Source: Tupaia tana (lineage: Eukaryota; Chordata; Mammalia; Scandentia; Tupaiidae). From it: 64,000 nt of DNA. The notes beneath the pieces are model-generated. The model did not search any database. It worked only from the letters and a program-made list of their open reading frames with translations, and was not told the origin of the DNA. The translations under genes were made by a program, and so were the position numbers. Shown here piece by piece: positions 61,917 to 64,000 of the stretch. How positions within the stretch are numbered: position 1 is the first letter of the stretch; each line of letters opens with the position of its first letter. Location: positions 111,945,489 to 112,009,488 of the forward strand of contig JAKSZU010000004.1 in NCBI GenBank assembly GCA_026018925.1, read 5' to 3'.

Positions 61917-62039
61917 GTGAGTTTCGAGGGCCTGAGTCATGGCCTGATGTGCCACGGAGGAAGTGTTTCCTTCGTGTTTCACGGTGATGCTCAACAGGCT
62001 CGAATGAGAGTCTCCTCCATACTAGATAGGAGATTGCTT

Positions 62040-62292
62040 TGAATCAGCTTTTTAGTTTTTGCTAGAGAGCGTGTGTGTTCACCAGAGAGAGGAGAGGATA
62101 TGCCCATGGAGAGTAGTCATGCCACAGTCTCTCCTCCATCTCACCCTCCTTCCAGGATTTCAGGCACACACGTATACTCACCAGTGTGTTTCTCAAACTG
62201 CTGGGTCCGGGACTTGGACTGTACAGCTGGTTGTGTGGAATCTGGCTGCCTTAGCCAGTAGGCCACAGAACCGGCACTGAATCAGCTTTTTT
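62040..62292 (-). mobile_element. SINE group C, first insertion at a reused target
   Basis: TGAATCAGCTTTTT at 62,040 and 62,278. TTTTTGCTAGAGAGCGTGTG tail, end GGCCACAGAACCGGCAC. Confidence 0.88.
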
Positions 62293-62555
62293 TTCTCTCC
62301 CCTTTAAGTTTTGATCTAGGGTGGGCATGCTACCAGAGGGAAACAGAGCAGGAGACAGAGGGAAAGTGAGAAATCAACCCCCGCTTGGGGCATGGCCATT
62401 CCATAGTCCTCCTTCCTCCATTCTCCTCCTGGGACTCTGGGCACGCACACACACATGCCCAGAGTGTTTTCCAAGCCACTGAACCGTGAAGCAGACCATG
62501 TGAGATCCAGCTGCCTTAATTACCACACCACTTGTTGGACCCCTAAATCAGCTTT
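62293..62555 (-). mobile_element. SINE group A/C, second insertion at the same target
   Basis: Tail GTTTTGATCTAGGGTGGGCA, end CACTTGTTGGACCCC, followed by a third target copy AAATCAGCTTT at 62,545. Confidence 0.85.
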
Positions 62556-62561
62556 CTATAA

Positions 62562-62744
62562 AAAGGATTTATTTAATTTTATTTATTGTTATTATTCCTA
62601 ATTTTGCTGTAGGGCATGCATACTCACCTGAGAGAGACGGAGACAGACAGAGAGAGAGAAAGCCTCTAGGCCTGGAACTTGAACTGCGGCCGACCATGTG
62701 AGAGTCCAGTGCCTTAACCACCACACCACCTGTGCTGGCCCCCA
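62562..62744 (-). mobile_element. SINE group B
   Basis: GATTTATTTAATTTTATTTA tail, TTTGCTGTAGGGCATGC, end CACCTGTGCTGGCCCC. Confidence 0.8.
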
Positions 62745-62759
62745 GGTCAGTTATTTTAT

Positions 62760-63224
62760 TTTTTTTAAGAATTATGTTATTTAACTTTATTTACCTATTT
62801 TTTCTTTTCTTTTTTTGGAGAGGTTTTTGCTATAGGGCGTGTGCGCTCGCCAGCCAGACAGAGACAGACAGAGAGACAGAAAGCGAGAAATCACCCCCCA
62901 GGGGGGATGGCCACGCCACAATCCCTTCTCCTCCATTGTCCTCTCGGGATCTTGGGCACGTACGCACATGCGCCCGGCGTGAGTTTAAGCCACCAGGTCC
63001 GGGACTCAAACCGCGGTCGACTACGTGGGAGTCCAGCGACATAGCCATTACGCTAACTGCTAGTCCCTATTTACCTATTTTAATTTAACCAGAGAGGAAC
63101 AGAGTGAGAGAGAGAGAGAATGAGAGAGGGAAAGTGAGAAAGCAAGCTGCCAGCTCTGGGACTTGAACTGTAGTTGCCATGTGGGAGTCCAGTGCCCTTA
63201 ACCACCATGCCACCTGCCAGCCCT
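62760..63224 (-). mobile_element. SINE group B split by a group A insertion
   Basis: Left tail AGAATTATGTTATTTAACTT to TATTTACCTATTTT (62,801). Right part from 63,068 TATTTACCTATTTTAATTTA, GA run, end CACCTGCCAGCCC. Confidence 0.92.
62802..63067 (-). mobile_element. SINE group A nested in group B tail
   Basis: Bounded by the 14-bp duplication TATTTACCTATTTT. GGAGAGGTTTTTGCTATAGG tail, end TAACTGCTAGTCCC. Confidence 0.95.
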
Positions 63225-63445
63225 CCAAATCAGTTACTTAATCAACATTTCAAAGTCTTCAGGCTTCAAAATAATGAACACACCCACTACAGGCAGGCCG
63301 ACCTGGCATCTTTGTTGTGGCACTTTTGTAGCTGGGGTCTCCACCTGGCCTGCGGGGTGAGCGTGGACTCAGGTTCCTGTGGGCAGAATGTTTTTTAATT
63401 GTGTTTGGATTTTGAACTCTCAAGTTAATACTTCTTTGCTTGGCT

Positions 63446-63711
63446 TTTTTTTTTTTTTTTTTTGGAGAGGTTTTTGCTATAGGGCATGTGCACTCGCCAG
63501 ACAGAGAGAGACAGAGAGACAGAAAGCAAGAAATCACCCCCCAGGGGGGATGGCCACGCCACAATCACTTCTCCTCCATTCTCCTCTCGGGATCCTGGGC
63601 ACGCACGCACACGCTCCCGGCGTGAGTTTTAAGCCATCGGGTCCGGGATGCGAACCGCGGTCGACTACGTGGGAGTCCAGCAACATAGCCATTACGCTAA
63701 CTGCTGGTCCC
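63446..63711 (-). mobile_element. SINE group A, well preserved
   Basis: T run, GGAGAGGTTTTTGCTATAGG tail, GGGATGCGAACCGCGG head, end TAACTGCTGGTCCC. Confidence 0.92.
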
Positions 63712-64000
63712 TCTTGGCATGTTCTTCTATATCTTTATGATATCTTTAGGAAGGAATGAATCTAAGCTATAGTTTAGTCCATGGTAACCTTGATTTTTAG
63801 CATTGCTTTGTCATCTGCACAGTAGGTACACACATTGAGAAACTGCTGAAGCTCAGGAAATTGTTGCTTATTTAAACAACTGACCACACAAAAGTTCAAG
63901 GAAAGAAATTTCTGGAACCACATGGCCAGCAGAGAAGAGGGCCCGAGTGATCTCTATCCCACACACTCAAGTCTGTGCTGGCTTCTTTGCAGCCCATCAG
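63712..64000. other. AP2A2: Intron 10 up to the window end
   Basis: Unique; no exon of the gene is visible here. Confidence 0.55.

Noticed and set aside
61917..64000. The next AP2A2 exon
   Set aside because: No frame reading VLKVAILAEKYAVDY was found before the end of the window.

Overview
The window is an intronic and exonic stretch of a placental-mammal genome. It carries one recognisable protein-coding gene on the + strand: AP2A2, the alpha-2 (alpha-C) large subunit of the AP-2 clathrin adaptor. Nine consecutive coding exons are visible (17,710-17,778; 34,697-34,839; 35,700-35,893; 41,554-41,683; 45,336-45,437; 55,446-55,554; 57,493-57,643; 59,452-59,620; 61,779-61,916). All splice phases join without a break, and together they encode about residues 23-423 of a protein of about 940 aa, i.e. 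most of the alpha-solenoid trunk including the PIP2-binding lysines. Exon 1 lies left of the window and the exon starting at residue 424 lies to its right. The window therefore opens in intron 1 and closes in intron 10. No second gene, RNA gene or intact retrogene was recognised.

Almost half of the sequence is tRNA-headed SINEs that I cannot match to Alu, B1/B2, CAN, ERE, CHR/BovA, VES, SOR or AfroSINE. I use four working groups. A: about 250 bp, head reading GGGACCAGCAGTTRGCGTAATGG, a body with GAGAGGAGAATGGAGGAGAAG, a CT-rich run, and an end of CCCTATAGCAAAAACCTCTC plus poly(A). B: about 160-190 bp, head GGGGCCAGCAGGTGGCATGG, a CT-rich run, then a GGTCAAATTAAAATAAATAAA tail. C: an older A-like element, head GGGGCTGGCCCTGTGGC, ending GCCCTCTGGCAATT plus poly(A). 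D: the most divergent, seen antisense as a GAGAGAGACAG...ACCCC/CCCTGACC...GGCCCC block. The host must be a lineage with its own SINEs. A dermopteran-type (colugo) genome is one guess that cannot be tested here. Older mammal-wide repeats (L1, L2, MIR, MER20-like) lie beneath the SINEs.

Layout. 0-17.7 kb: intron 1, with SINEs, an L2 remnant, a 17-copy 54-bp minisatellite, a 40-bp minisatellite grown inside a D element, and an L1 3' end. 17.7-34.7 kb: intron 2, with an antisense L1 carrying ORF1 and two SINE insertions, a 145-bp inverted repeat, and a SINE-free GC-rich island at 31.9-33.9 kb. 34.7-46 kb: exons 3-6 in GC-rich, SINE-poor DNA with a 49-bp minisatellite. 46-55.4 kb: intron 6, dominated by two antisense L1 relics riddled with SINEs. 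55.4-64 kb: exons 7-10 with short introns, a NAGNAG acceptor, a GC-AG intron and a 48-bp minisatellite.

The most interesting signals are the splice-site peculiarities of AP2A2, the minisatellite that multiplies a perfect 5' splice-site motif, the poly(T)-only insertion with target-site duplication, the repeated reuse of the same insertion sites, and the layered SINE system itself.
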